Below are positions 28,137 through 37,715 of a DNA stretch of 64,000 nucleotides, piece after piece (the first letter of the stretch is position 1; the number at the start of each line of letters is the position of its first letter). Made by a program: the position numbers and the translations under genes. The notes beneath the pieces were generated by a model. The model saw only the letters and a list, made by a program, of their open reading frames with translations, was not told where the DNA came from and ran no database searches. Origin of the DNA: Bacteroidales bacterium Phil6 (GTDB lineage: Bacteria > Bacteroidota > Bacteroidia > Bacteroidales > F082); the NCBI GenBank assembly GCA_002633315.1, contig NWBN01000031.1:1-64000 (forward strand), in the 5' to 3' direction.

Positions 28137-28167
28137 TTTGATATCTCATGGAAGTTTTGTATTTTTG
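28137..28167 (+). promoter_or_regulatory. Promoter of LptF/G-type permease gene
   Basis: TTTG at 28137-28140, exactly 19 bases, then TATTTTTG at 28160-28167. It begins 2 bases after the tgt stop and lies 24 bases before the ATG at 28192. Confidence 0.75.
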
Positions 28168-28191
28168 CAGTGATTTTTTGAACATCGCCGG

Positions 28192-29265
28192 ATGAAGAAA
28201 CTCGATTGGTACATTTTCAAGAAGTTTATTGGCACTTTCTTTTTTGCCATCAGTCTCTTGATTGTCGTGGTCATAGTATTCGACTTGTCGGAGAATGTCA
28301 GCGACTTTATCAAAAATAAAGCTTCGGTGAGGGAGATTATATTTCAATATTATGTCCCTTTCATACCTTATTTTATCAATCTGTTCATCTATCTTTTTAC
28401 ATTTATTTCAGTCATATTTTTCACATCCAATATGGCGGGACATACCGAGATTATCGCCATTTTGAGCAGCGGCATCAGTTTCAGAAGATTCCTTTATCCA
28501 TATTTCCTTGCCTCATTGATGTTGGCGGTAGGCTCGTTTTATCTGGGTAATTTCTTGATTCCTCATACGGATTCTTTGCGACGGCAGTTTAAAAATCAGT
28601 ATATGGAGAACCTTACCAAGAGTTCGGGTGCTAATATCCATGTACAGATAGAACGTGACGTCTATATCTATGTGGGTAATTATGATACCAAAAGACATAC
28701 AGGTTTCAAGTTCTCTCTTGAAAGATTTGATGAAGGGAAGATGAAATATAAACTGACAGGCGATAAATTGGTATATGATACTATCAATGAAAGATGGAAG
28801 ATTACCAATTATGTGGAACGTGTTATGGAAGACAAGGAGTATATTGTCAAAGGAAAGGAGATGGATACTGTGCTGAATCTGAAACCATCAGATTTGTATA
28901 GAGTGAAAGAAGATTTTGAAGAGATGAATCTCATAGAGTTGAGAAACTATATCTCCGATTTGAAAATGAAAGGTGCAGACAATACTTTGTCTTATGAGAT
29001 GGAGATGCAGAAACGTCTTGCTTCTCCGGCTGCCATTATCATCTTGACTTTCATTGGAGCAGCTTTGTCGAGTCGTAAGGTGCGGGGTGGCATGGGATTG
29101 CACCTCGGCATTGGTATCGCCATAACATTTACATATATAGTATTCATGGAGTTTTCACGGGTCTTCGCTCTCTCCGGTGCAATATCGCCTTTTTTGGCAG
29201 CCTGGCTCCCGAACCTCATATTTGCTTCCATAGGTGTTTATTTCTTGATAAAAGCTCCTAAATGA
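28192..29265 (+). CDS. LptF/LptG family LPS export permease
   Basis: The 357-residue protein has the YjgP/YjgQ architecture. Three helices at the N-terminus (FFFAISLLIVVVIVFDL; YFINLFIYLFTFISVIFF) are followed by a periplasmic beta-jellyroll at about 125-270 and three C-terminal helices ending in FASIGVYFLIKAP. It forms the membrane part of the ABC machine that extracts lipopolysaccharide from the inner membrane. Only one of the F/G pair is here. kdsB nearby serves the same lipopolysaccharide pathway. Confidence 0.88.
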   Translation: MKKLDWYIFKKFIGTFFFAISLLIVVVIVFDLSENVSDFIKNKASVREIIFQYYVPFIPYFINLFIYLFTFISVIFFTSNMAGHTEIIAILSSGISFRRFLYPYFLASLMLAVGSFYLGNFLIPHTDSLRRQFKNQYMENLTKSSGANIHVQIERDVYIYVGNYDTKRHTGFKFSLERFDEGKMKYKLTGDKLVYDTINERWKITNYVERVMEDKEYIVKGKEMDTVLNLKPSDLYRVKEDFEEMNLIELRNYISDLKMKGADNTLSYEMEMQKRLASPAAIIILTFIGAALSSRKVRGGMGLHLGIGIAITFTYIVFMEFSRVFALSGAISPFLAAWLPNLIFASIGVYFLIKAPK

Positions 29266-29392
29266 TATAATATATTGATAATTAGATTATTGCAATATAA
29301 AACTCTGTATTGTGTCTTTCATGATTAAAAAATTGTGAGTTTTTTTGTCGTGATACTTGACATTTTATTATTTTAGCAGAAAAATTAAAAGT

Positions 29393-30007
29393 ATGCATAT
29401 AGCAGTGTCAGGTAATATTGGCTCCGGTAAGACGACATTGACACGTCTGTTGTCCAAACATTTCGGCTGGAGACCTCATTTTGAGGATGTTGACAACAAT
29501 CCGTATCTCAACAGTTTTTATGAAGACATGCAGCGTTGGTCTTTCAATCTGCAGATTTATTTTTTGAACAGCCGCTTCAGACAAGTGCAGGATATTAGAA
29601 AAAGTGGCGATACAGTGGTGCAGGACAGGACAATATATGAAGATGCTTATATCTTTGCAACGAATCTTTATGAGATGGGTTTGATGGAGACTCGTGATTT
29701 TAAAAACTACAGGGATTTGTTCGAACTGATGAGCTCGTTCCTTCAACCTCCGGACTTGCTGATATATCTGCGGGCATCGGTGCCTACCTTGGTAAGGCAG
29801 ATACAGAAACGTAACCGCGACTATGAACAGACTATACGTCTCGATTATCTTCAGGCTCTCAACAAATACTATGAAGAGTGGATTGCCAACTATGACTTGG
29901 GTAAATTGCTTATCATCGACAGCGATAACATAGAACTTGATAACCCGGATGACCTTAGTCATATTATTGACAATATCAATTCATCGTTGAACGGATTGTT
30001 CGGTTAA
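29393..30007 (+). CDS. Deoxynucleoside kinase (dAdo/dGuo kinase family)
   Basis: Start at 29393 places the P-loop GNIGSGKTTL at residues 7-16; the 36 bases of open frame upstream carry no family sequence. The 204-residue protein has the family motifs: DNNPYL, the catalytic/base-binding VQDRTIYEDAYIF, and a LID-type arginine segment QKRNRDYEQTIRLDYL. It phosphorylates purine deoxynucleosides in dNTP salvage; exact specificity is unclear. kdsB follows after 14 bases, probably in the same transcript. Confidence 0.88.
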   Translation: MHIAVSGNIGSGKTTLTRLLSKHFGWRPHFEDVDNNPYLNSFYEDMQRWSFNLQIYFLNSRFRQVQDIRKSGDTVVQDRTIYEDAYIFATNLYEMGLMETRDFKNYRDLFELMSSFLQPPDLLIYLRASVPTLVRQIQKRNRDYEQTIRLDYLQALNKYYEEWIANYDLGKLLIIDSDNIELDNPDDLSHIIDNINSSLNGLFG

Positions 30008-30021
30008 TTAATTATCAAGGT

Positions 30022-30765
30022 ATGAAGATTTTGGGAATAATACCGGCACGTTATGCTTCTACCCGTTTCCCGGGAAAACCGCTCGTTGATATCAGGGGCA
30101 AGTCTATGATACAAAGGGTTTATGAACAGTCGTGCAAGGCATCGTTGCTCTCTGATGTCGTTGTTGCCACTGATGATGAAAGAATAGAAGCCGCTGTCAA
30201 ACGTTTCGGCGGTAAGGTGGTAATGACTTCTTCCTCGCACCGTAGCGGCACCGATAGATGTTGTCAGGTTGTTAATGAACATGACAATCAATATGATGCT
30301 GTCGTCAATATACAGGGCGACGAGCCTTTCATCAATCCTTCTCAGATAGACCTCGTGGCTGAGATAATATCCGGCAATGCCGACATAGCATCATTATGTA
30401 AACCTATTGTGGATATCCGTGAACTTGTCTCGGAAAATGCCGTCAAGGTGGTGTTCGATAATGATGGCAATGCTCTGTATTTCAGTAGATATGCCATACC
30501 TTTCCTGAGAAATGGAGGCGACATGGATACCTGGCTCGCAAAAAGGACATTTTATAAACATATTGGTATTTATGCTTATAAGACAGAGGTTTTGAAAACC
30601 ATAGCAGCCTTGCCGCAATCTGGCCTTGAGATGGCAGAGTCGCTCGAACAGCTGCGTTGGCTCGAAAATGGCTTCGAAATACGTATGGGCATCACGGAGT
30701 TCGAAAGTTATTCGATAGATGTTCCCGATGATGTGCAAAATGTTCTTAAGTATTTTATGAATTAA
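30022..30765 (+). CDS. kdsB: 3-deoxy-manno-octulosonate cytidylyltransferase
   Basis: The 247-residue enzyme activates Kdo as CMP-Kdo for lipid A core synthesis. Signature motifs are IIPARYASTRFPGKPL at the N-terminus, the VVVATDDERI strand, SGTDRC, and NIQGDEPFI with the metal-binding Asp. Length matches the family (about 250). It follows the deoxynucleoside kinase by 14 bases. Presence of kdsB and the LptF/G permease shows a Gram-negative envelope with Kdo-bearing lipopolysaccharide. Confidence 0.95.
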   Translation: MKILGIIPARYASTRFPGKPLVDIRGKSMIQRVYEQSCKASLLSDVVVATDDERIEAAVKRFGGKVVMTSSSHRSGTDRCCQVVNEHDNQYDAVVNIQGDEPFINPSQIDLVAEIISGNADIASLCKPIVDIRELVSENAVKVVFDNDGNALYFSRYAIPFLRNGGDMDTWLAKRTFYKHIGIYAYKTEVLKTIAALPQSGLEMAESLEQLRWLENGFEIRMGITEFESYSIDVPDDVQNVLKYFMN

Positions 30766-31083
30766 AGATTCTTAAATGAAGTCGTTGAACTTGTTTTTAT
30801 CTGATGGCAATGATTATTCATTGAGATGAGAATATATTGAAATACCATATAATGGTATGTCTTCCATCCGGCCTTGATCTTGATGTCCCTACATTGATAT
30901 CCTCAGACCTTTGATGAATTTTGAGGATGACTTTTGATGTATTCATTCATCGGTTTTGAATGAATTATCGGTTTTGAATTTTTTTGAAAACATAAAACAA
31001 AATGTTCTGAAAATTTTTGATGATTGAAAATAATGTTGTAATTTAGCAGTCGGTACAATAAAACAAATAATTTTTTTAAGACT
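30766..31083. other. Intergenic region with promoter of the HU/SPOR gene
   Basis: No gene is seen in 318 bases. A palindrome TACCAT-ATA-ATGGTA occurs at 30843-30857 and an 18-base-period direct repeat (ATCGGTTTTGAAT) at 30949-30961 and 30967-30979. TTTG at 31016-31019, 19 bases, then TAATTTAG at 31039-31046 is a near-consensus promoter for the gene at 31084. Confidence 0.55.
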
Positions 31084-32295
31084 ATGATAATCAGAAGTGT
31101 ACAAGAATTGTTGTATAATCATGAGTGCGTAATCATTCCTGAGTTCGGTGCTTTTATTACCAAATATGTCCCGGCGAAGATCGACAGCGTCACACATAGA
31201 TTTACACCTCCGTCAAAAGAAATGGTGTTTAACCGTTTCCTGTCAAATGACGATTCTTTGCTTGTGGATTATATTAGTCTTAAACAAGGAATTGCCAAAG
31301 AAGAGGCAAGACTGTCAGTACACAATTTCGTCTTGGATATGACGAGGTCTTTGCAGGATGACAAAAAAATCGATTTGGAAGGTCTTGGAACATTAAGTCT
31401 TGTCAATGATGATGATTATGTGTTTGACAGTGACGTCAATGTCAATTTCCTGGGTGATGCTTTCGGATTGACAACATTCACTATGTTGCCGGTGTTCCGT
31501 ATTGAGAACCTTTCCGGTATAGGTGTTGCAGATTCCGGACAAGGTAAAGATAATGCCGATATTTTTACTTTCGAGAGTGTAAATAACAAAAGTCGCATGA
31601 AAGGCAGATTCAGATGGTTGCATCCTATAGGCTATGCCGCTGCTGCTTGTGCTTTAATGTTTTGTCTGTGTTGGGGAGTGGAGGAGTCGTCTTCAAATCT
31701 CGCCGGATGGAACTTGTTTTCATTCTCTTCTCCTAACAGATTCTTGGCTCATCATTGTAATGCTTTTGATGCTCAAAATGATAAAACTGTTACTTTGAAT
31801 GAATCAGTGCATGCATTTTCAGAAGAAATTCCAGAGATTGTTAATGATATTGCAAATGAAATACTTGTCCCTGATGTCGTAGTTACTCCTGAGACTACTG
31901 TTGTACAAGATGTTGAGGAAACTCCGGAAGTCGCTACTGCAACTGATGCAACCGATATTGGAGACCCGGTTAATGTGTCGGATAATGTTGCTGCTGCGGA
32001 ATACGTCATATCGAATGGCGAGGATATGCAGAAGATACAGGAACCTGTTGTCGTCGAGAAAGACAATCGTTATTTTGTTATTGCCGGTTCCTTTAAGGAA
32101 AGGGCACGTGCCGAGCGTTGTCTTTCAAATATTGACAAGAAAGTTTTTTCAGATGCCGAAATACTTGATATGACTTCAACCGGCTTTTGGAGAGTGGCTT
32201 ATTCTGCTTTCCCGGATAAAACTCCGGCTCTCGTGTCTTTGGAAATGGTAAGAGCAGAATATGACAGCACCGCATGGCTGTTGTTCTTGAAATGA
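31084..32295 (+). CDS. HU-like (CCDC81-type) and SPOR domain membrane protein
   Basis: The 403-residue protein starts with two HU-like domains of the CCDC81-type prokaryotic family (residues about 1-140; IIRSVQELLYNHECVIIPEFGAFI, then a second with LSVHNF...GLGTL). A membrane helix lies at about 181-198 (IGYAAAACALMFCLCWGV), followed by an acidic/Thr-Val-rich linker. A C-terminal SPOR domain (about 328-403; YFVIAGSFKERARAERCL) ends the protein. SPOR domains bind denuded peptidoglycan at the septum. The layout implies a cytosolic HU part and a periplasmic SPOR part, possibly linking nucleoid or division proteins with the cell wall; that is inference. Confidence 0.87.
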   Translation: MIIRSVQELLYNHECVIIPEFGAFITKYVPAKIDSVTHRFTPPSKEMVFNRFLSNDDSLLVDYISLKQGIAKEEARLSVHNFVLDMTRSLQDDKKIDLEGLGTLSLVNDDDYVFDSDVNVNFLGDAFGLTTFTMLPVFRIENLSGIGVADSGQGKDNADIFTFESVNNKSRMKGRFRWLHPIGYAAAACALMFCLCWGVEESSSNLAGWNLFSFSSPNRFLAHHCNAFDAQNDKTVTLNESVHAFSEEIPEIVNDIANEILVPDVVVTPETTVVQDVEETPEVATATDATDIGDPVNVSDNVAAAEYVISNGEDMQKIQEPVVVEKDNRYFVIAGSFKERARAERCLSNIDKKVFSDAEILDMTSTGFWRVAYSAFPDKTPALVSLEMVRAEYDSTAWLLFLK

Positions 32296-32374
32296 TATTG
32301 TTGTCGTATAAATCCTTGTATTAAAAATAATGTTCAAAAAGTTGTAATTCAACTTGTCATAAATAAATATTAAG

Positions 32375-33040
32375 GTGAGTAAGAATAAATTAGAGCGTTT
32401 TGCAGAAAATCTGACATTTGACAATTTGTTTCAGTATTCATACGAGCGTATTCAGAAAGAAGGATTCCCTTTTAAGGGAAGATGGCATGAATTTTTTAAT
32501 AATGATAACCCATTGGTGTTGGAACTTGGCTGCGGCAAAGGTGAATATACTGTGGGTCTTGCTCGTGCTCATCGTGATATGAATTTTATAGGTGTCGATA
32601 TCAAGGGCGCCAGAATGTGGGTGGGATTGAAACAGGCACGAGAAGAGAAATTGGATAATGTGGCTTTTATTAGAACTCGTATTGAGTTGATAGACAATTT
32701 CTTCGATAAAAATGAGGTGTCCGAGATATGGGTGACATTCCCTGACCCCCAGCCTCAAAAATCAAGGGAAAGAAAACGTCTTACTGGTCCTAACTTTCTT
32801 GCTCGTTATAGGAACTTTTTGAAAGAAAACGGTGTGGTTAACCTCAAAACCGACAGCGACCTGTTGTATGAGTTTACTTTGAAAACCTTACATGATGCCA
32901 ATTATCCTGTTTATTGTCAATATGATAACCTTTATGATAATGATGATGACATGGAAGTGAAGTCCATACGTACTTTTTATGAACAAATGTGGTTGGATAT
33001 GGGCCTGACAATCAAATATCTACGTTTCGGGATTCGTTAA
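32375..33040 (+). CDS. trmB: tRNA (guanine-N7-)-methyltransferase
   Basis: The 221-residue enzyme begins at GTG 32375 (MSKNKLERFAE), the only reasonable start. It carries the SAM-binding motif LELGCGKGEYTVGLA, the second-strand FIGVDIKGARMW and the TrmB catalytic block VTFPDPQPQKSRERKRL. It makes m7G46 in tRNA variable loops. Monocistronic; the gene upstream ends 79 bases before. Confidence 0.94.
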   Translation: MSKNKLERFAENLTFDNLFQYSYERIQKEGFPFKGRWHEFFNNDNPLVLELGCGKGEYTVGLARAHRDMNFIGVDIKGARMWVGLKQAREEKLDNVAFIRTRIELIDNFFDKNEVSEIWVTFPDPQPQKSRERKRLTGPNFLARYRNFLKENGVVNLKTDSDLLYEFTLKTLHDANYPVYCQYDNLYDNDDDMEVKSIRTFYEQMWLDMGLTIKYLRFGIR

Positions 33041-33099
33041 ATCATTGTTAGTTAAAACTTTTTTACTTCTCATTTGCTTTTCACTTAAATAGTGTGAAG

Positions 33100-36000
33100 A
33101 TGAGAGTTTTTAAGTTTTTTATTGTCATTTGTTCTATTCTGATACATTCAATGTTGTGTAATTGTCTGTTGGCACAACAGATGGAGGTTAAAGGTCAGGT
33201 TACCGATGCTTTCGATGGCTCGACTCTTCCAGGTGTCACAGTCTTGATAAAAGGGACCTCACAAGGTACAGCTACAGATTTGGATGGTTATTTTTCCATT
33301 AAAGTCAATCAGGATGCAATATTGCAATTTTCTTTTATCGGTTATGTTACGCAAGATGTTGTGATTAAGGATTCTAAATTCTTGAATATCAGTCTTGAAC
33401 CATCGGTGACATATCTTGACGAGGTCGTTGTGATAGGTTATGGCGAGGTAAAGAAAGGAGATGCTACTGGAGCAGTGACGGCTATAGGTGAAGAGGATTT
33501 TAACAAAGGTGCCATTATCAATCCTCTTGAACTTGTTGCAGGAAAGACGGCCGGAGTACAAGTAACACCTAACAGTGGTGCCCCGGGTAGTGGGGCTACA
33601 ATAAGAATACGTGGTGGCTCTTCCTTGTCGGCAAGTAACGACCCTCTTTATGTCATTGACGGCATACCGGTAGATAATGATGGCATTGCCGGTACAAGAA
33701 ATCCTCTCAGTATGCTTAACCCTAACGATATTGAGAGTTTTACCATTTTGAAAGATGCTTCGGCGTCGGCAATATACGGTTCTCGCGCTTCTAATGGTGT
33801 TGTCATTATTACTACTAAGAAAGGTAAAGCAACAGGCTATGGAGCGAAATTGCCTTTCTCTGTTGATTATAATGGTTCGGTTTCTTTATATGCTCTTCCT
33901 AAACTGCATAAGGTGTTGGATGGTGATGAGTTTCGCGAGTTGATGCTGCAGCGTTATTCTGATGACCCGGCTATCATTGGAATGATAGGCTCTTATAATA
34001 CTGATTGGCAGAAACAGATTTACCGTAATGCCATTGGCATTGACCAAAATATAAGTGTCGGAGGCAAATATAAGTCCTTGCCTTATCGTTTTTCGTTGAG
34101 TTATGCTGATTATGAGGGCGTCTTAAAGACTGATGACATGCAACGTACCACTTTGGGCTTGAACCTGAATCCTTCCTTGTTTAAAGATAGGTTGAAAGTC
34201 AATATCAGTACTAAGGGATTGTTTACCAACAATAACTTTGGCAATACTGCTGCTATAGGAGCTGCTGTCATGATGGACCCTACAAAACCGGTCTATGACC
34301 CTGATAATGCTTTTGGCGGTTATTGGGCTTGGACTCAGAGTAATGGAGAGCCTGTCAAACAGGCGACGGCAAACCCGGTGGCTCTTCTTTATCAACAGAA
34401 AGACAAATCTGATGTCGGTCGCTTCATTGGCAATATGCAATTGAATTATACTATGCCGTTCCTCCCGGAACTGAGTGCCAATATGGATATAGGTCTCGAT
34501 TATTCCCATTCCCATGGTACGGTCTTTGTGCCTGCTGATGCCGCTTTCGCATACGATAATCTTTACGGAGGAGGTGTCAACAGTGAATATGAACAGAGAA
34601 AATGGAATGAATTGTTTAATTTCACTGTGAATTATTCAAAAGAGTTGAAAGCAGTGGATGGGAAGTTGGATGCATTGGCAGGTTATTCATGGCAACATTT
34701 CCAGAGAAGTGGCAATAACTTTAAAACCAATGATTTGACAAGTCCGTTACTCGTGGAAAGAAGAGTGCTTGACAGTACGGACTATAATACTGAAAATTAT
34801 ATCGTTTCTTTCTTCGGAAGAGTGAATTATGTGATGAAAGACCGTTATCTTCTTACTGTAACGGCTCGAGGTGACGGTTCTTCACGTTTTGCTCCTGACA
34901 ACAGATGGGGATTTTTCCCTTCTACTGCCCTGGCATGGAGAATAGACAAAGAAAAATGGATGCAGAAATATGACAACATCACGGAATTGAAACTACGTCT
35001 CGGCTGGGGCATTACCGGACAACAAAATATCACGGATGATGATTATCCATACCTTGCCAATTATACATATAGTCAACAAAATGCACTGTATCAGATTGGT
35101 AATCAGTATATTGTGACCTTGCGCCCCGATGGCTACGACGCTAATATCAAATGGGAAGAAACATATACTTATAATATGGGGTTTGACTATGGTTTTTTCA
35201 ATCAACGTCTTTACGGCTCTTTGGATGTCTATCTGCGTCATACCAAAGATTTGATAAACTTTATTCCGGTGCCGGCAGGCTCCAATTTGACGAATTATGT
35301 CCTGACTAATGTTGGAGACCTCGAGAATAAGGGTTTTGAGTTTTCTATTGTTGGGATTCCACTGAGTAATAAAGATATGTATTGGGAGATTGGGACTAAT
35401 TTTACTTATAACGTGAACAAAATCACTAAGTTGACTGCTTCCGACAATCCTGACTATTTGGGCGTGTTGGTGGGCGGAATATCCGGTGGTACCGGCAATA
35501 CCGTCGAGATTCACGCCGTTGGATATCCTTCATATACCTTTTTCGTTTATGAACAGGTCTATGATGAAAACGGTAAACCGGTAGAAGGCCTGTATGTTGA
35601 CCGCAACGGTGACGGCGTCATCAATGCAGGGGATTTATATTATTATAAAGATGCAGTGCCTGATTTTTATTTCGGCATATCATCGAGGTTTTCTTATAAA
35701 AATTGGGATTTCTCTTTAGGCGGCAGGGCATGTTTCGGTAATTATGTTTATAACAATTTCAGTTCCAACAATGCCGTTTACAGCCGTCTGTATCGCTCAG
35801 AAGGACCTTATCTGAGCAATATTGCTGAAAATACTGATGTTGCCGGCTTTTATTCTCCCCAATATCTCAGCGATTATTATGTTCAACGTGCTGATTTCTT
35901 TAAATTGGATTATATGACAATAGGATATGATTTTACTGATTTGTTGAAAAACAAATTCAAACTGAAAGCTACGTTTACAGTGAATAATGTCTTTACCATA

Positions 36001-36102
36001 ACACCTTATAAGGGTATAGACCCTGAGGTGTTTGGCGGAATAGACAATAATATTTATCCTTCAACACGCGCTTTTGTTTTTGGTGTAAATCTTGGACTGT
36101 AA
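33100..36102 (+). CDS. SusC-like TonB-dependent outer-membrane transporter
   Basis: The 1000-residue protein has a signal peptide ending LLAQQ, a carboxypeptidase-regulatory-like domain (GQVTDAFDGSTLPGVTVLIKGT), a SusC plug with the linker LDEVVVIGYGEVKKGD and RIRGGSSLSASNDPLYVIDG, and a large barrel. A GTG two codons upstream is an alternative start. With the SusD gene 18 bases downstream it forms a pedal-bin importer for glycans or peptides. The SusE neighbour points to a glycan, possibly alpha-glucan-like, but no hydrolase is encoded here to confirm it. Confidence 0.92.
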   Translation: MRVFKFFIVICSILIHSMLCNCLLAQQMEVKGQVTDAFDGSTLPGVTVLIKGTSQGTATDLDGYFSIKVNQDAILQFSFIGYVTQDVVIKDSKFLNISLEPSVTYLDEVVVIGYGEVKKGDATGAVTAIGEEDFNKGAIINPLELVAGKTAGVQVTPNSGAPGSGATIRIRGGSSLSASNDPLYVIDGIPVDNDGIAGTRNPLSMLNPNDIESFTILKDASASAIYGSRASNGVVIITTKKGKATGYGAKLPFSVDYNGSVSLYALPKLHKVLDGDEFRELMLQRYSDDPAIIGMIGSYNTDWQKQIYRNAIGIDQNISVGGKYKSLPYRFSLSYADYEGVLKTDDMQRTTLGLNLNPSLFKDRLKVNISTKGLFTNNNFGNTAAIGAAVMMDPTKPVYDPDNAFGGYWAWTQSNGEPVKQATANPVALLYQQKDKSDVGRFIGNMQLNYTMPFLPELSANMDIGLDYSHSHGTVFVPADAAFAYDNLYGGGVNSEYEQRKWNELFNFTVNYSKELKAVDGKLDALAGYSWQHFQRSGNNFKTNDLTSPLLVERRVLDSTDYNTENYIVSFFGRVNYVMKDRYLLTVTARGDGSSRFAPDNRWGFFPSTALAWRIDKEKWMQKYDNITELKLRLGWGITGQQNITDDDYPYLANYTYSQQNALYQIGNQYIVTLRPDGYDANIKWEETYTYNMGFDYGFFNQRLYGSLDVYLRHTKDLINFIPVPAGSNLTNYVLTNVGDLENKGFEFSIVGIPLSNKDMYWEIGTNFTYNVNKITKLTASDNPDYLGVLVGGISGGTGNTVEIHAVGYPSYTFFVYEQVYDENGKPVEGLYVDRNGDGVINAGDLYYYKDAVPDFYFGISSRFSYKNWDFSLGGRACFGNYVYNNFSSNNAVYSRLYRSEGPYLSNIAENTDVAGFYSPQYLSDYYVQRADFFKLDYMTIGYDFTDLLKNKFKLKATFTVNNVFTITPYKGIDPEVFGGIDNNIYPSTRAFVFGVNLGL

Positions 36103-36120
36103 TAATGAAAAAATAAAGTT

Positions 36121-37707
36121 ATGAAAAAAATAATATTGTTGCTGGCTGTTGGTTTGCTGTTTTCTTCATGTGTCAAGGACCTCGATGTGGAACCTTTGGA
36201 TAAGGACGTTGTGACTTCTGCCTCTGTTTTTGATGATGAGTCGAGTTATTATCAAATTTTGGCAAAGATATATGCCGGACTTGCTGTCTCAGGACAAAAC
36301 GGTCCTTCAGGTGAAGTGGATATCTATGGTGTGGACCCGGGTTATGGTCAATATCTCAGGGCATTGTTTTACCTTCAGGAGTTTACTACCGATGAGGCTG
36401 TTACCGGCTGGGATGACCAGACTATCAGAGACTTGCATTATCAGGCGTGGAGCTCCTCTGATGTATTTATTACAGCCATGTATTACAGGATATTTTATCA
36501 GATAGGTGTCGTCAATGAGTTCCTAAGACAGACAACGCAAGAACTGCTTGATGAACGTGGCGTCAGTGAGAGCATGCAACAGACAATTGCTGTTTATCGC
36601 GCAGAGGCACGTTTCATGAGGGCTTTGAGTTATTATCATGCTATCGATATGTTTGCCAATGTCCCTTTTGTAACGGAAAATGATGAAGTGGGATCTTTCT
36701 TTCCTCCTCAGATTTCTCGTGCTGCATTATTCGATTATATAGAGTCTGAATTGTTGGATATTGAAAACCAAATGATAGCTCCTCGCATGAATGAGTATGG
36801 AAGGGCAGATAAGGCATGTGTATGGACTCTTCTCGCAAAACTTTATCTCAATGCTGAAATATATACCGGCATTCCTCATTATTCGGAATGCGTCACCTAT
36901 TCTCGTAAAGTCATAGATGCGGGCTATTCATTGTCGCCTGAATATCAGTATCTTTTTCTTGCTGATAATCATTATCTCGATGAGGTGATATTTTCAGTCA
37001 ATTTTGATGGTACATTTACAAAATCTTATGGCGGTACAACCTTTATCATTCATGCTGCCATAGGTGGAAATATAAATCCTCAGGAATTTGGCGTCAATGG
37101 GGGTTGGAGCGGTATGCGTTCGACTTCAGCTTTGGTACGCAAATTTTATCCGGATTTGAAAAATATTAATGAAACGAAAGATAAAAGAGCACTCTTCTAT
37201 AATGAAGATCAGACTCTTGAGATAGAAGATGTTGGTGATTTCAATCAGGGTTGGGCTGTTACAAAATGGAAGAATGTTGATAGAAACGGTAATAATGGCT
37301 CTGATTTGGAATTTGCTGACACTGATTTTCCATTGTTCCGTCTTGCCGATGTATATCTGATGTATGCCGAAGCAGTTCTCAGAGGTGGAGGCGGTAGTAT
37401 TTCTGATGCCTTGGATTATGTTAATGAATTGAGATACAGAGCATACGGAGATAATAGCGGAGATATTGCATTAGGTGATCTTACTCTCGACTTTATTCTT
37501 GATGAACGAGCGAGAGAATTGTATTGGGAGATGTACCGTCGTACTGATTTGATACGTTTCGGTCAGTTTACCAATGGCAGTTATGTATGGCCATGGAAAG
37601 GCAGAGTTATGGAAGGTATTACCACGTCTCCTGTTTACAATGTCTTTCCTATCCCGGCTTCAGACCTTACGGCAAATCCTAATCTCAAACAAAATATTGG
37701 CTATTAA
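36121..37707 (+). CDS. SusD-like nutrient-binding lipoprotein
   Basis: The 528-residue lipoprotein (GLLFSSC, Cys at about 17) is the lid partner of the SusC-like channel. It has the RagB/SusD layout: an N-terminal TPR helical part (ARFMRALSYYHAIDMFANVPFV, the most conserved SusD block) and the C-terminal FPLFRLADVYLMYAEA and RARELYWEMYRRTDLIRFG segments. It would sit on the outer surface and capture the ligand. Spacing of 18 bases to the SusC gene and 8 to the SusE gene indicates one operon. Confidence 0.92.
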   Translation: MKKIILLLAVGLLFSSCVKDLDVEPLDKDVVTSASVFDDESSYYQILAKIYAGLAVSGQNGPSGEVDIYGVDPGYGQYLRALFYLQEFTTDEAVTGWDDQTIRDLHYQAWSSSDVFITAMYYRIFYQIGVVNEFLRQTTQELLDERGVSESMQQTIAVYRAEARFMRALSYYHAIDMFANVPFVTENDEVGSFFPPQISRAALFDYIESELLDIENQMIAPRMNEYGRADKACVWTLLAKLYLNAEIYTGIPHYSECVTYSRKVIDAGYSLSPEYQYLFLADNHYLDEVIFSVNFDGTFTKSYGGTTFIIHAAIGGNINPQEFGVNGGWSGMRSTSALVRKFYPDLKNINETKDKRALFYNEDQTLEIEDVGDFNQGWAVTKWKNVDRNGNNGSDLEFADTDFPLFRLADVYLMYAEAVLRGGGGSISDALDYVNELRYRAYGDNSGDIALGDLTLDFILDERARELYWEMYRRTDLIRFGQFTNGSYVWPWKGRVMEGITTSPVYNVFPIPASDLTANPNLKQNIGY

Positions 37708-37715
37708 AATTTATA

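Noticed and set aside
30949-30979. Short direct repeat with 18-base period
   Set aside because: Two copies only, AT-rich, no link to a known element.
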